A stretch of 64,000 bases of DNA. It comes from Rostratula benghalensis. Taxonomy: Eukaryota > Chordata > Aves > Charadriiformes > Rostratulidae. The stretch covers positions 6,282,143-6,346,142 of the forward strand of contig VXAI01000025.1 of NCBI GenBank assembly GCA_013399305.1. Direction: 5' to 3'. The notes below the pieces were generated by a model, which did not search any database, had not been told where the DNA came from, and was given only the letters and a program-made list of their open reading frames with translations. Every line of letters starts with the position of its first letter. The stretch's first letter is position 1. Shown here piece after piece: positions 40,396-54,312 of the stretch. The position numbers were made by a program, and so were the translations under genes.

Positions 40396-43300
40396 AGACT
40401 GGTTTGCTGTGAGCAGCAGGTCTTTCATCGCCTTCCCATTCACAAGGTGGCTCTGAGGTGGTGTAGGTAATGAGAGACTGTGTTGTTGTGTTTGCACAGG
40501 GAGTTAAGTAAACATCTCACGCTGTTATAATTTTCCTGGTTTTCCCACTGTATAAACAGCTTGCTGGTAGCCTGTCAATCAGCTCCTACTTTAGTAATAC
40601 TAATTACACAGAGAATCATTAAAAACAGATTAAAAAGAAAAGTTTCAAGGCTGATATCAGGTAAATCAAAAGGTTCTGAAATGTTATGTTTATCTTCTTG
40701 CCAAAAAAAAAAAAGTTGTTCTTGTTGATTCTCAAAAAAAACCCCATTTTTTTAAATTTTTTTTTTATTTTTCTTTCGAATGGGTACGCATCACTGCATA
40801 CCTTGTTTCACTTTAATTGCCATTCTTGTTGGCTATTAATAAAATCCACCAGACTCTGTAGAGAATAATATTAATTTATGACTAATGGACAATGTTGCGT
40901 GAAATATATTGCTGAATAGAACTCATTCAGTGCTTGAATACTTAGACCAAAGTCTTGCTTAAAATACTGTTTGTTCCTCCCTCCATACACGCTAATTAAA
41001 GCAGTGCTTTGCTACTGTAGGAGTCGGTAAGAGATGTGGAATTGGGTCCTTTGAAAAGGAGGCACCTTTCTGGAGCTTCTCCTGTACAAAGGCTCCCAGT
41101 TTCTCCTACCTTAGTCTGTGGGAGGAGGCCTCATGTCAAATGACTTCTCAAATTAACAGCCCTCAAATCTCCCAAGACTCCTGAATGAACTCTTAATATT
41201 AAAATACCAATTAAGCATTTCAGCATCGTTGAGCTCTCATTGGCTTGGGGTTCTCCTATCCATGGTAGCTGATAAACGTACCCGTTTTATTAGCAATATT
41301 TCATGTCAGAGTTATTGTCTGCATGCCTGGCAGTTGATGTGAGCTTTTCCGGCAATGCCAGCCCATCCCAGGCACGTGTGGCAGCTTTGAAATGTGAAGA
41401 TCAACAATATCCTTACTCTCGGCAGCCAGAGTTACTGCAGGTGTACAAGGCAGTTGATCTCTGCCTGGCAAGAATGTTTTGCACGTTAGTAGCCTTACAG
41501 AAGATTTGGTGAGCTTAACTTGTCTGGGCTACAGTGCATGCACAGCAAGTCCTTACCTGTGTAATGAAAAAGTAATTCTAGTATTTTTTTTTAAGTCAAT
41601 CTGTGTAAGGTTAAGGCTACTCAATTTGAATTAGCTACTGTTACAGAACCAATCTAATGACTGCAGTTAAACACTCTGTAAGTCTTGGTCTGTCAATAAG
41701 TTGAATATACTGACAAAAACTATTTGTTTAATAATTACAAATGGCCAAAGGTTAGGTGTCCTTTCCCCTTTCACAGGTCTCTTTTGTAGTTCTCAAAAGT
41801 CAATCTTTTCCTGGTGAAGTCTCCGTCGTTCCATTGTAGAAATTCAGCAGTATCAGTCCCTAAACGGGTGTTTAATTTGTAATCCTTGTAAATGAAAGTA
41901 ATCTTCTGTGGATGACAGCAGTGTTTGTGCATTCTTTCTTAATTAGTGGTATACAACTGTCTTTTGATAACTTATATTTAGAAATCTTAACACAAGATAA
42001 ATTGTTATTGCTGGTTTAACTGCTTTTTTATCAAAAAACCTACTCAGTACGTGTTTGCAGATTGACGTGTGAAATGTTCAGGGTTTTTTTGGTTTTTGTT
42101 TTTTTTTGTCTCCATTTCAAACTTCAAAAAACTAAATGAAGTTTTAAAATGTCCATTTGTTTTATGACTTCTGCTAGACATTTGCCACCTGTGGTAATGT
42201 TGGGCATCTGTGAGAGTGAAGGTACAGGATCAGGGTTAGCAAAAGTGAAGGTGAAGATTTTGTAAGAATTTCCTGTCTAAATAGGCACTTTGTTTCAAAA
42301 CATATAGGGAAGAACTGCTGACATTGTTGGAAGTCATGGAACATGTTATAAAACTTCAAAGTCTCCAAGAACGTGGGGTTTTATCCATTTTTCTCTTATT
42401 TTTAAGAAAGTGTTGTCATCGACTGTCAGGTTATTGCTGAGTTCTGTTCTGAAGCCTAATGTTAAAAGGGCTGGCCGTGTTGAGGGAGGAAAAATTAGAT
42501 TAAGCTGAAGCTCATATGTGGGGTTTTTTTTTGTCCAGATGGTTTGGTTTTATTCTACCAATACAGTCTCTTTTGTGCAGCTACTTAATTATTTAATCAC
42601 TTATCCCTGTGCAAAATACTTGGTTACAGAAGTTATTGCTTTGTATTTGAAAATTTTATTTTTATGTATACTGTAAACCTTTTAAGAATTACTTTCTTTT
42701 TTTTTTTTCTTCCCCTGTGCAGAAGTAAGTTACTTTCCTCTCTCTTCCACATGTACTGGGATGTTGATGACACTTATGAAACTCCTGACTTGTACACTTC
42801 TAAATTTTAGATCACAATACCTGCCTTCCTACCCCTATGCCCCACTGGGGTTTGGGAATAGTATTGCTTTAAGACACATAAACCAAACAAACCCCAGCAA
42901 ATTAACCAACCCCATCAAGAACAGACAAAGAGAAAAACCCCCAACAAACCCAAACATCAACATCTAAAGTTTTGCTGGAAAAGAATCCTGTAGAATATCC
43001 TAAACTTTATGATTGTAGCCTGTAATTATTAAAGCTAATGAACTTTAAACATTTAAGGTTAATGAACTTAGTATGGGTAGAAAAATAAGTATAGACACAC
43101 TTAAAGTTGACTAAGTGTGTTAAACTTGTTACATTTTCTTAACTTGTCACATTTATCTTCTTTCTCAGTTGTCTGTATTTTTAAGTTTACATTTTATTTT
43201 ATCTTAAAAAAAAACAAACAAAAAAAGCCAAACTAAAACTTGTCCAAACCAAAAAGAGCAAAACACTCTTCAATGCCAAAAGGAAAACAAGTATTTTTAT

Positions 43301-43563
43301 ATGCAGCAGAAAGAAAAATGCCCGTATTCTTTCTGTAAAAACAAATGTTCTGTAGCCTACAACTCAACTAGTGTAGGAGGACAGCTGAAATTCAGTAACG
43401 CAGTATTTCTCATTGTTAAATAATGCTTTTATTTGGGTGAAAGCTGGTTTTGATTTGGCAGAGGTAGAGGACTTTGTTTAAATAAATGAAATAGTATATA
43501 GTGTTTGTTTGTGGCTTGCTCTCTTGGGCAGCGTGCTTATAGCCTTCTAGAGGTTTTTTACTT
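40396..43563. other. CDH13 intron 2, no gene seen
   Basis: Intronic DNA with T-rich and A-rich runs (near 40700-40770, 42080-42110 and 42690-42715) and a strongly A/C-rich patch at about 42880-42962. No exon or intact repeat recognised. Confidence 0.65.
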
Positions 43564-43645
43564 TGTAAGATCCAGGCTTAAGTTAAAAGAGCTTATTGTC
43601 TTTCTGTAAGATCCAGGCTTAAGTTAAAAGAGCTTATTGCCTTTC
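43564..43645 (+). repeat. Tandem duplication, two 41-bp units, one mismatch
   Basis: Unit 1 (43564-43604) and unit 2 (43605-43645) both begin TGTAAGATCCAGGCTTAAGT and end CTTTC. They differ only at unit position 36 (T in the first, C in the second). Forty of 41 bases match, which points to a recent duplication, unlike the heavily decayed repeats around it. Confidence 0.97.
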
Positions 43646-45623
43646 TATTTGGCATCATCTCATGTCTGCCCCAAAAGTTGGGTTGTTAAATTCTTCTTTT
43701 TCGGTTAAGTATGATTCTAAAATGCTGGAAAATTCTGTATATTAAATGAAGAGTAAATTCTTCCAATAAAGGTGCAAAATGCCAAAGGTAATTTTACATG
43801 AAAACTCAGCTTTTTTCCCCTGGAAAAATGTTCTGTAATTGCATAGTTGCATCCTATTTCGCAGTGGAACTTTCTTAGTTATGTTTTGTTTTATTTTGAA
43901 AGCTCAGCAAAATTAGTGTCCATGAAATTAATTTATATCTTAGATGCCTTTTAGAAGGTTGTAGAAAAAAATGTTGCCTTCGTATTGCTGTGAAATCATT
44001 CTAAATAATTGTGCTAAATTGTATTAAAAAGCTCCAGGATAGAGAAGACTGAGCATAAGGATAAAGGTCAGACATAATTTCTCCTCTGCAATTCAAGTGA
44101 GGCAATTTGACATTGCACAGTCAACTGAAAGGCATCTTTTGCAATGGAATAGTTGGAGTATGAATAGCTTCATTTTGACTGCTTATTCCAAGGCACACTT
44201 TGGGTGGTAGTTTGTCTGGAGGCAGGCTGTCCCTCCTTCCACTGACTTACCTGGGGGTTGGGGTGGAAGATGATAAAAGGAAAAGCTGCAATATGGACTA
44301 ATTGAGAGACATGGTATATCTATGAAATTGCCTCTGAAATAGATGCTGAAGGATTTGCTCCTCACTGGACACTAAGATGTCTACTGCTCTCGTATGGTTA
44401 GCTTTCTTAGCACGTGAAATTTGAAATTCTTTGCAGTGAGTGCTTTAGCCTTTCACTGGGTCTCTACTCCACTGACACACATGCACCTTGTTTCTCAACC
44501 TGCACAGGGCCACAGGAGAACAGGCAGTGCAAGACTATGGAAGCACTGAGAGATCAGGCTGAAATGTGATGCCTCTTTGACTAATGTTTTTGATAAATCA
44601 TTCAGTGCCAGACACATGAAGCCTTCTGCCTGTGCAGAATGTCAAGCATAGTGGCAGAAATCAGTCCAGTGCACGCTGATGCCAAGAAGGGGTGGGTTGA
44701 ATGTGCAAATAAAACAACATTTAGAAGGAAAACAAGCTGCATGCTGTCTTACACATCTTTGAGGTTATTGGATTGCAGGATAACTGACAAACTGTAAAAG
44801 CAGTGGAACTCCTGCTAGATCATGCACTCATCTAGAGCTGGAAAGGAAATAGGTTGATGCAAATAACATGCTCTTGCTCTTTGTCTCTGAGACAAAAAAG
44901 AGCAGTGAAAGAAATGCTATGGCCCGGAATACCTCAAATCATTAGAAAATCTAACAGATTGTGAGGTATTGTCTTGGCAATTTGGGGAACCGATAAAAAC
45001 ACTCATGGCAAATTGATGTAGGGGAACTCTATAGGACCAAGCTAAACAGAGATAAACATGACAGACAATGGAATATCCAGCATCTCAGCATGGGAGGGAT
45101 TGACAAAGCCCAGTTCTGTGTGACCTCATCAGGGGTCAGAATCCTGTTTTGCCATAGAAGGAAGAAAAGCAGCTGTAACATGCAGTAACAGAAAGAGGAT
45201 TCCAGTGGAAGAGGAGGAGGAGGGTAATTGTTGTGTCATATCCCAAACATTCAAATGACCCTGTATCACAGAAGGATGCCAAAGTTCCAGCTGTCCTCTC
45301 TGCAACCAGGCCACTGGTTCAAACGCCGACCTGCTGCCAGCTGGCCTCTGGGCTGCGATTGCAGAGGGAGCCCAGCAGCACTTGTATGCAGAAATAATAT
45401 TAGGCTTCAGAAACATGATCTCTTAGGAATGTATTGGCAAAACCATTCCAAGACCAGTGCACAGATAAAGTGCAGTTATTAAAAAAGCCCAAGTGATTCT
45501 CCAGGGTAAGCAAACTTGGAAAACTTCTGAAACTCAAATGGGAAATATTCTACATTTCAGAATAACAGAGGAAAAGTAGTCAGCTTTCTGGAGCAAAGAG
45601 TCCAGCCTGCAAGGATACTGTTT

Positions 45624-45659
45624 AATGAATCTTCAGATTCATTATGTATGTGATACATA
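45624..45659. repeat. Two abutting palindromes
   Basis: AATGAATCT (45624-45632) and AGATTCATT (45635-45643) form a 9-base stem with a 2-base spacer. TATGTAT (45643-45649) and ATACATA (45653-45659) form a 7-base stem with a 3-base spacer, sharing base 45643 with the first. Such AT-rich dyads can extrude cruciforms or bind dimeric factors, but may arise by chance in AT-rich DNA. Confidence 0.85.
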
Positions 45660-48600
45660 CAGATTTTGGCAAGATTGTTATTTATAAAATATGGGGGGGA
45701 AAGGCATATGGAGGGCAAAACTGATCTGGCGAAATTTTAAAACTGTGAACTAAGCTCGTAATATTCAGATTGGTGTATCTTTGTTTTAACAGTGATTCCT
45801 ACCTTGTTCTTTTTATCCTTAATCCTTGTTTTCAGTGTATACTTAAGGCAATTATATTCACAGGTTTACTTTTTCATTTGCAAAAAGGGTTTGACTATAC
45901 ACTGTGCATATTAAACAGTCATGATGGTGCATCTTTGTCAAAACATGATTATGAACATAGTACAACATGTTTTTTCATCTCACTTGTGTTGGATTAGGAG
46001 CTTAATATCTATTTTTCTTTATGTTTATTTTAAGATTCATTCTTTAATCCTATTTTCATGGAGTTAAAGATTTTCTTTTTTGCAGCTTTTTCTGGTTTCT
46101 CTGCCTGTCACCTTTACTGGGTATCAGAACCACACATTTAATATTTCTGCTTAGACTGACTCTAAGACTGAACTAATATAGTTCAAAGCAGAGCTTCATA
46201 TTTCAAATTGATCAAGGTTTTTGAAGTAATTATAGCAACTGCTTTTGGAAGACACAGTTGCAGTTTTCATTTTGATACTGTATGAAAGTGTAAGTCTCTT
46301 CAAAGCTGCAAGTGTGAGCCAGTAAAAGGCAGGTGGTAATTATTCTCTAATAAACGTGGTAGGAAGTACATTAAAAACCTTGGGGGGACATATAAATTGC
46401 CTGCCGAGCAATTAATAAAAATCTCAGGACACTTAAAAGAAAACTCAGCCTGAGAATACCTGTGTATTTATCTATGTATTTGAGTCCATTCCAAATTAAC
46501 AGTTCTGTTGTGATCGAATGTCCTATTTATTTACTAACTTCAATTTCTTGTTATCTTTCAACAGACTGTTGCACTTCAGGGGAATACTGTGATTCTTTTA
46601 TCAACCCTTAATTTCACTTATAAATACTCCGAGCTTCAAAACTGTTTTTTCTCAATCCCAAAGTAATTATGTTTTTAATATCTTAATTCTCTCTCTTTTT
46701 CTTTGAATTTGTTTTGCTTGTAAAACACGTAAGCATAGGTAAAACTTAATGAATCTCTATGCAATAACCAAACTGCTCATGAACAACTGGCCAAAACGCT
46801 ACCCTCATGAGTGATTTGTTCAACATCATGCCTCTTTGTTTTTCCGGTGTATCATTATCTTTTCTGAATGCATTTTGTTAATTCTGAAGTGTTTATTGAA
46901 AGAGACAAAGGCATGGCTGTTGGAATCCTTGAGAAAAGAGCAGAGAAACTATTTATTGTAAAAGAACCATATTCATGGTTGCACTCGGGCTATCAATGGT
47001 TTGCTGTTTGTGAGGTGAGGGCCTGGTTTAAAAGAGAATGTTAAATGAAAATTGGACTTTGTGGAGGAGAAAAGTAGAGGGAGTTTGCTTGAGCTGAGCA
47101 GTTTTGCTCAGGAATGGTAAAAAAACCCAACAAACCTGATAAGGATGCAACGTCGCAATGTCAAAGCAGCAGATATGTGGTGGTTAATAGTCTTGTAAGC
47201 CAGAGATGGAGGTGATTGGATGAGGAGAAACACCTTCCACATGCAGGAAAAGACTGAGTGAAAGGGGGAGAAATGTAAGCCCAAACTTCTCAAAATTTTA
47301 GCTTTCTCTTTGGTTGGAAGAGAAGCAGGTTTGCTTTGAAAAATGTATCTCTGTGCCATCCACAAACGTGTGCTGCCATGACTTTTTAAATGGGGAATTG
47401 TTATGAATCTTCAAATAAATTGGTCTTGCTGTTACTGCCTGAGTACCAAATGCTGAAGCACTTGCTTGAAAGGAGTGAAAGATGTTTGTCAATAAAAATG
47501 TGTCATTGTAGTTTTGTCACTTAAATCTAACTCCTCCATGTTGCAGCTCATCAAAATTTCATATTAATGCTCCTTTATGATCAGCCCCATTGTCTGTGGT
47601 AGGGTACCACAGAAGAGAGTGTCCATCTTGTACCCTTCTGTAAGGTATCACATCCCTGTCAGTACAACTGTGACACATCACCTGAGGCTATATTATTTGG
47701 AAGGCTGCTAAATATCTTCTAGTTGAGACCTAAGATTCTCAGGTGCTGCTAGTCCTGTCTCTGCCTAATTTCTCATGGCTAGACTGGGAAATTTCCCATC
47801 AGTACTGGGAAACAATGAGCAAATAAAGTAAGTGTAGAAATGCATGGATTTATCCCACCTGTCTTTAGCACTTATTTGAGATACCAAGGTGAGACGTATC
47901 AGGATTCTAGCAGGGGATCGTGTTCTCAGTGGGGAGAAAAAGGGTACAACCAGAGAGTGATTTTAACTTTCCTGAGATCCATGTAGTCGTCATGTCTGGA
48001 GGTGATGCATCCATCCGCTCGCTGTGGAAGGACCTTAAGCTGACTCAGCCCCTGTTGGAGGTGCTTTATAAACCTGAATTATGTGGAAGTTGTTAAGTTT
48101 CTGTGCATTTACCTAGGCTGTTTATTCAAGTCTCATTAGGAGACTGGGTTCTCCCAGCATTTCAAGCTGAATTGCATGAGTTTCTTCTAAGTATGAAGGC
48201 AGTAATCCCCTGCTGACTCCACCACTGGCTTATGGGTCCTTTCTTCTTGGCAAAAGGGACAGTTAAGGTTATTAAACACAGCTGGTGGAGCTAGATATAT
48301 ACTGGTGTCTGCTAGCCTACCATAAATCACGCTGCCTCTAAGACAGTAGAAATTGCATGCCATGGCCTACACCCAGCATGCCTCTGTTGTTTTCCCTTTT
48401 TAATGCAAACCATTGCATTATGGAATATATTGTAGTTTATCATGTATTGATGCTCTTGCACCATGCCAAGAATGCTGGCATGAAGATCAAAGCAACAGGC
48501 ACACCTCAACCTTTAATACTCTGGTTTCTGTAGTTGCTCTCTGAGGTAGATAACCAATTGAAAATTGCTGCAGACTCTATTTAGTTTTTGTGATTTTATT

Positions 48601-49187
48601 TTATTTTAACAAATAACTAGCATTTTAAAATTAACTGATAAAAAAACCTGCTCCCTGCTGATACAGTAGTCACATTTGTTATTGCATTGTGTGTTAGGTG
48701 GGGGAGAGTGTTTTGTTACTAATGGTTTAAGTCATGACTAATGCTATGTGCCAACAACAGAGATAGAGATTCAAATTTAAATAAACTACCCAGGCAGTGT
48801 TTTACAGGATGTGTTTCTTGTTGGCAATTTGTTGTTCCTGACAGCCCAGGATCCTCAGGCCGTTGTTACGGCAGCCGCTGGGATTAGGACACACACAGGC
48901 TGAGTTTATAAATGTTTCAAAACTGCTACAGTAGAAAAGCAGAATTTTAAAATGTGGGATTTTAAAAAAAATGTTATCAGGTATTCTTTTGGAAGTGGTT
49001 AATTGGAAAGAAGCCAGATTTTGTGGGGTTAGAGTTTTATTTTTGATGCAGTATCAGTGTTAATGCTTCAGTACCCAGAATTCTAATGAGAGATGCTGGG
49101 ACAGAGAGCTTTGGTGTAATGAGGCACAACATAATGCTACCAAGCCAGGTTTCTGTGTGAGATTTGAAACATTTTATTACTCCACAT

Positions 49188-49232
49188 AAAAAAACCCAAC
49201 AAAACCCAACCAAACAAAACCAAACCAAAACC
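49188..49232 (+). repeat. A/C-rich low-complexity tract
   Basis: The tract is built almost only of A and C in units such as AAAACCCAACC and AAACCAAACC. Similar but looser tracts occur at about 17100-17165, 42880-42962, 43205-43260 and 47120-47136. Confidence 0.8.
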
Positions 49233-52200
49233 TGCTTTGTGTTGTCAAAGCACTAAGCACTTTTGACCTCTTTCTGATCAAAGAAGCTGTGACTGCTGTC
49301 AGTTCTGAAGGGTATGTGATATTTAAGCTGGATGTTACAGAAACAGTTGCTTTACATACAAATGTTCTAATTTAGTCAAGTCATGTTTCACTTAAATCAA
49401 ACTCTCTTCATACCTTTCAGAAGTTTTATGACAAATACTATTTTATAGCTGTGGTGCTCTCGGAATATTAGTAGTTTGGAAATTTTCAGGTGGAAGCGTA
49501 TTATAATAATTGATTAAATTAGAAGGAATAGATAAGCCTCTGGCTTCACAAGCTAGTCTGCAGCTCTGAAGCAGAGGGAGCAAAATTCCTGCACAAATAA
49601 TTCTAGGACCTTTGCTACATTGGCAAGGAGCTGACTAATCACAGAAGTTTATCCATCTCTTGTTCCATCTTTATTTATTAGACACTGGTTGTGATTTGGT
49701 GTGGTACATAGTAATAAAAAGAAACAGGTGAAAGCTTTCTCCGTGCAACAGGAAAAGAAATACAGAGGCAGGTCCTGATTTGACTGTTCACTGCCACCAG
49801 GTAACCTGTTGTTTTTCTTCTGCTGCTCCCTGCAATCTATCGACTTCTCTTGTCCCCTAGACATGACAAAGATGAGGCAAGCCTCAAAAGATACAGGAAG
49901 AAAAGCTTTTGATGCCAAAAGATTCTTCTTCTTTAGGCTCATAAAGCAGTAGATTTTGTGGGATTGATCTCCGAGGTAGACGTGCTTACAATGCTTCTTC
50001 CCAGCATTGTTTAATTATTGAGGGCTTTCGTCTTGAATGTGTTACAGAAGCATTCAGTATTTCTCATTGGACTTTATCTAATGACAAGGAAGTGCGTTTT
50101 GAACTTTAGAATGCTGGGTTTTGCCTTTTTTATTTATTTTAATTAGAGCAATTCTTTATAACAAGATTAGCATACGGAACACGGCTGTTTGAGATGTGCT
50201 CCACTGGAGCCTTCACCTTTATCACACCAGTGCCTCAGAAGTTCCCTCGACAGCTTCTCAGAAACTCTTTTGTAAAGCGTACACTATTTCTTATCTTTCC
50301 CTGGTAACGTTTCGCAACTGTCTGTCCACAGACATTCAATTCCAGATCTCCAAATTAAAAACCGTTCTAAAGAAACACATGATAGACTGGTGCTTTTTTG
50401 TCTCCTGTATCAGCTCATGAAGTGAGATTAAGTAAATGGTGGTTTTGTACAAAATGGAGTCTCCATTTTTTCTATCTCTGCACTTATCTAAAATGTCAAA
50501 GTTAAATTTATCTGACGCGAAGGCTTTGTGGTAGCACAACAAACAGTTTATCAATCTGGTTATGATTTCATTAAATCCTTTGATACTCCTGCTCCTGCTG
50601 CTTGCTTTAATACCTAATATCATTGATACAAAGTTTTTTTTTCAGTTAGGAGTCAAATGTATGTTAGACTTGGCGTTTTGGAATAACTGTGTGGCATATA
50701 TTTGTTTCATGATTATAGCTTTTGTTTATCCTTGTGTTTTAAACCATGTAATTAGAGAATGAAGTTAATAGTCCAATGTGTCATGGAATTAATACGTTGT
50801 TAATGCGAGTATTGAAAAATACCACAAATTTATAATATTTACCACCCTCTTCCAGTCCTTTTTCATAGAGAAACTGCACATTCCAGTTGGTAGAAAAAAA
50901 CCCCAAGCATGTGATCTTAATTAGGTAGTATAATTTAAACACATTGCTCTGGGATGCAAACTCTACCAGAATTCCTGAGGTTACACTCGTATTAGTTTGC
51001 ACTAGCATGCTATTCAGAATCATGATTTTTTTTTTATTACTGTTGAAAATTATTTTTGTCACTGTTGCATAAATATCCTTTTGAGATTCTCAAAAGAATT
51101 TGGATTAGATTGTTTTCTTAAAATATTTTTTGTTTTTATTCAGCATTTTTATCTCTGCTTATACGAAATTTCAGGATAGAATTAGTCACTATTTTAATTA
51201 TTGTTTCCTTTCTGTAGTGATGAATTAATTTCACACAGACCCCCTTCTGAAGCCCTACCAAAAAAGTGTTTTGTAAGGTATATCCCAAGCTGTTATTAAG
51301 TGCAGAATTGCACCAACTAGGGGGCTTGTCCTCTCATTTTAGAGGCCTGGGATAATTCTTACACAGGCTTTCATTAGTAATTGGGTTTCTAACACTTTAA
51401 TCCTGTTTGCTGAGAAAAAATGGCAAAAGTCCAGTTAAATTCTGTAAAGTCAGGAATAAAGTGACAGAATTGGATAACAAGAATCTGCTGGTTCTTGGTG
51501 TCACGATTCCCTTAATGTGATGTCTTGCACACAGTCATCTCCGAAAAGATGCACTAAAGAAATGCAAGTCATTGTTTTTGTAGTTATTGCCACAAATCTG
51601 ATTTGTTCCCAAACTCATTTGGAAGTTCACTAAATGAAAAGGGATTTTCTCCGTCTGTCAGTGTGAGACTTTGGTGAAAATTTCTTGCTGTAATTTGGCA
51701 GTAAGCGTAAGCTGGCTGCCTGTGGGCCACGTCCCAGTGTTTGCACAGCCCCCGTGAAGCCAGAGGGACCAGCTGCCCTTTGGGAGAGGGCATTTCAATA
51801 CTCCCTGCGGCCAGAATTAACTTCCAATAAACCCAGCTTGTGAAGGATCTATTCTTAGCTTTGGTCAAGTGTGAAAGGTTTAGCTCTTCCTAAACCAGGA
51901 TTAAACACTAAAACCTCTATGATGGGATGGAGTAGGTGTTTTTAAATGGAGGCATGAGCAAGAAGTTCTGCACCATGAAAGAAGAACCCCAGTTACGTGC
52001 AATTCTTCTGCCTTCAGTCTTCTGAGCCATGGAAACCCAAGTTTTAAAAATCTACAGCACTGGAATCATTGTGATCAAGTATGATTTGTCCCTTAGACCT
52101 AGAAGGAAGCAATTAATTATCTAACCGTGATTTAATTCATTATCATTAGAGTGAAGGACAATATATTCATTAGATCTTACAGAAGCAATGTCAGTCCTCA

Positions 52201-52896
52201 CCTTTTTCCCTTATACAGTAAGAAATTGGTGAGACTGTTAAAGTATTACTCTTTATTTTAGTGTGCAGTATCTAACTCCTGCAGCTGCACAAGGTATCTT
52301 TCTGTGTAGCTTTTGGCGATGAGCAGGGGTTTGCTGTACAACGTGCAAACCAGTGTTCTTCTAAACAAGGTTTTGAAAGCCCCATGCTCATGAATATTTT
52401 TTTGTGTAAACAAAGTATTGTTCACTCAATTATATGGCCTAATAATAATAATACGAAGTAAAGACAAAGTTAGTTTAGCTTCCACATGGAGCTACGCGAA
52501 ATACTTATTTTCTTTGCATCTCACCGAATAGTTATGTTTTTGTGCATGCTGAGCCCTAGCTGGAAGAGTCACATTAATTAATTGCTCATAACAGAGAAGT
52601 ATATTAGTCGATAAACATCCTTTGTGGGTAATTAAATTGAAAAAATGAGGCTGAGAGACTTAATAACCCCTAGATACAGGAATATTTGTGAATATATTGG
52701 AAATCTTATGTTTCTTTCCTATTGGGTGACAAAAAAAAAATAAAAAGAGAACAGTGTGTACCACGAGGTAAAAATAATGGGGGAAAAAATTAATTTTCTG
52801 TTGCTCTGGAGCAATTGTTTCTTGCTCAGTTGTTCTGCTGGCTGGTGTCCAAAGGCCTTTATACTTGAGACAATCCTCTTCCTGCCCCCTCTCCCC

Positions 52897-52931
52897 NNNN
52901 NNNNNNNNNNNNNNNNNNNNNNNNNNNNNNN
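52897..52931. other. Assembly gap, 35 Ns
   Basis: Thirty-five undetermined bases. The left flank is a C/T-rich run (CTGCCCCCTCTCCCC), so the gap probably covers a polypyrimidine or C-rich tract that was hard to sequence. The right flank (CATCTAGAAAGGG) is ordinary. The gap length may be nominal or measured; the sequence does not say. Confidence 0.98.
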
Positions 52932-54312
52932 CATCTAGAAAGGGAAATAGGAAAGTTTCCGTGAATTTCCTGAAGGTGTTTCCTTAATGCTCTGAGGGTT
53001 ATTCCTGGCAGAGACAGCCTAACCCTTAAAAGTGTACAACATAAGTAACATTATCTATTTGTAGAATTAAGGGTTAAGCAGATATGAAATTATTTGAGGT
53101 ATTTAAACAAATCCAGTACACAGGAGGTTGAGACAAATCTCTTTCACCAAAGCTGTTTTTCATACATTTCAGACTGCTTGCGTTTAAAAGCTGTGCTATA
53201 ATACCTACATTTAATGCAATATTTAGGAAGAAGGCATAATCTGTAACAGATTACAAAAAAAACCCCAAACCAACATAACAGCTTTATGTTAATTTATTTT
53301 CCTGCAGGTAGTACCTTACTGTTTAGATGTGACTCTGAGAAAATTTATAAATTCATGTAAGAAAAAACCCCACTGTTGCATTTTCCCCCATCATTAGGCT
53401 CTCCTCTAAGAATGCCTTATTATAACTTTGGCAGCACAGCAGGATTTATAATATTGAATACATTGTGTCAGCTCTCTTGTTTGCAGGAGGATAAAGTTCT
53501 ATTATTCAGAGCTTTGCTTCAAATCCTTGCATTGTTGTACAATTAAACAGTCCTTTTTTAGTACTAACCCTCATATTTCGAGAAAATAAGCCTTCAAGAT
53601 GAAACACATAGGGTTTACGTATTACAGGTAATATAATGAGCTCGTAATATGAAACACCCTAAGCCTATGGGAATAGCAGTACATGGCTAAGGAGTCAAGG
53701 CTGGGCACAATTTCTGTTCATTTGGGCCCTTTACTCTTTGCCTTGGCTGAAGACCACATTCAGGTTGCAGAAAGCATGTTGACTGTCTGAATTGGAAGGA
53801 TTTTTTTTTTTTTTCTTTTTCTGTGTTTAATCATCATACTGAAAAAAAAAATAACATGAGCCAGAATTTAGGTTGTAAATTAAATTTTAGTGAGGGGAAT
53901 TATTCTAGTGTACTCAAGCTATTTACTTGGGCCCTGTGGAAACATAGAGCTAATTTTGAGGGGATACAGAGGACTTACAGGGCTTGATGTTTTCTATTTT
54001 TCTTTTTTTCTTATTTAGGGCACAAATAAGCATGGCATATGCTTGTAGGATTTTGAGTACAGTCATGTGTCCCAGGAGGCATGCAAGGATTTGTGTAGTG
54101 TATAAAGGAGATATGGGATAATTATTTGTATTGTTTAAAATGAGGATTAGTCACCTTAAAGGCAAAATCTGTGTATTCACTGAAGTTTGCGCTTTGGTCT
54201 GGTTTGGTTCATTTCCTATTTCCATCATCAAATTAAGCCAGAGGATGAATCTCAAATGGGAATGGTCCATGTCTCACCTGGAGCTTGGAATGTTTGGTTT
54301 TCCTTGTGCAAA
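52932..54312. other. CDH13 intron 2, no gene seen
   Basis: AT-rich intronic sequence with short A7C4-like tracts (near 53253 and 53360), a T run near 53801-53815 and an A run near 53842. No coding or RNA feature recognised. Confidence 0.65.

Larger units (their letters stand above)
43646..52896. other. CDH13 intron 2, no gene seen
   Basis: Intronic DNA. A less AT-rich block at about 44400-45480 contains overlapping open frames (95 codons minus, 84 codons plus) and could be an unidentified retroviral LTR or other old repeat, but I could not match it. Paired palindromes lie at 45624-45659. An A/C-rich run sits at about 49188-49232. A small CpG-containing patch occurs near 48856-48885. No exon recognised. 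Confidence 0.6.

Noticed and set aside
44400..45480. Possible retroviral LTR or other long repeat
   Set aside because: Composition differs from the flanks, but I found no paired LTR, primer-binding site, polypurine tract or target duplication.
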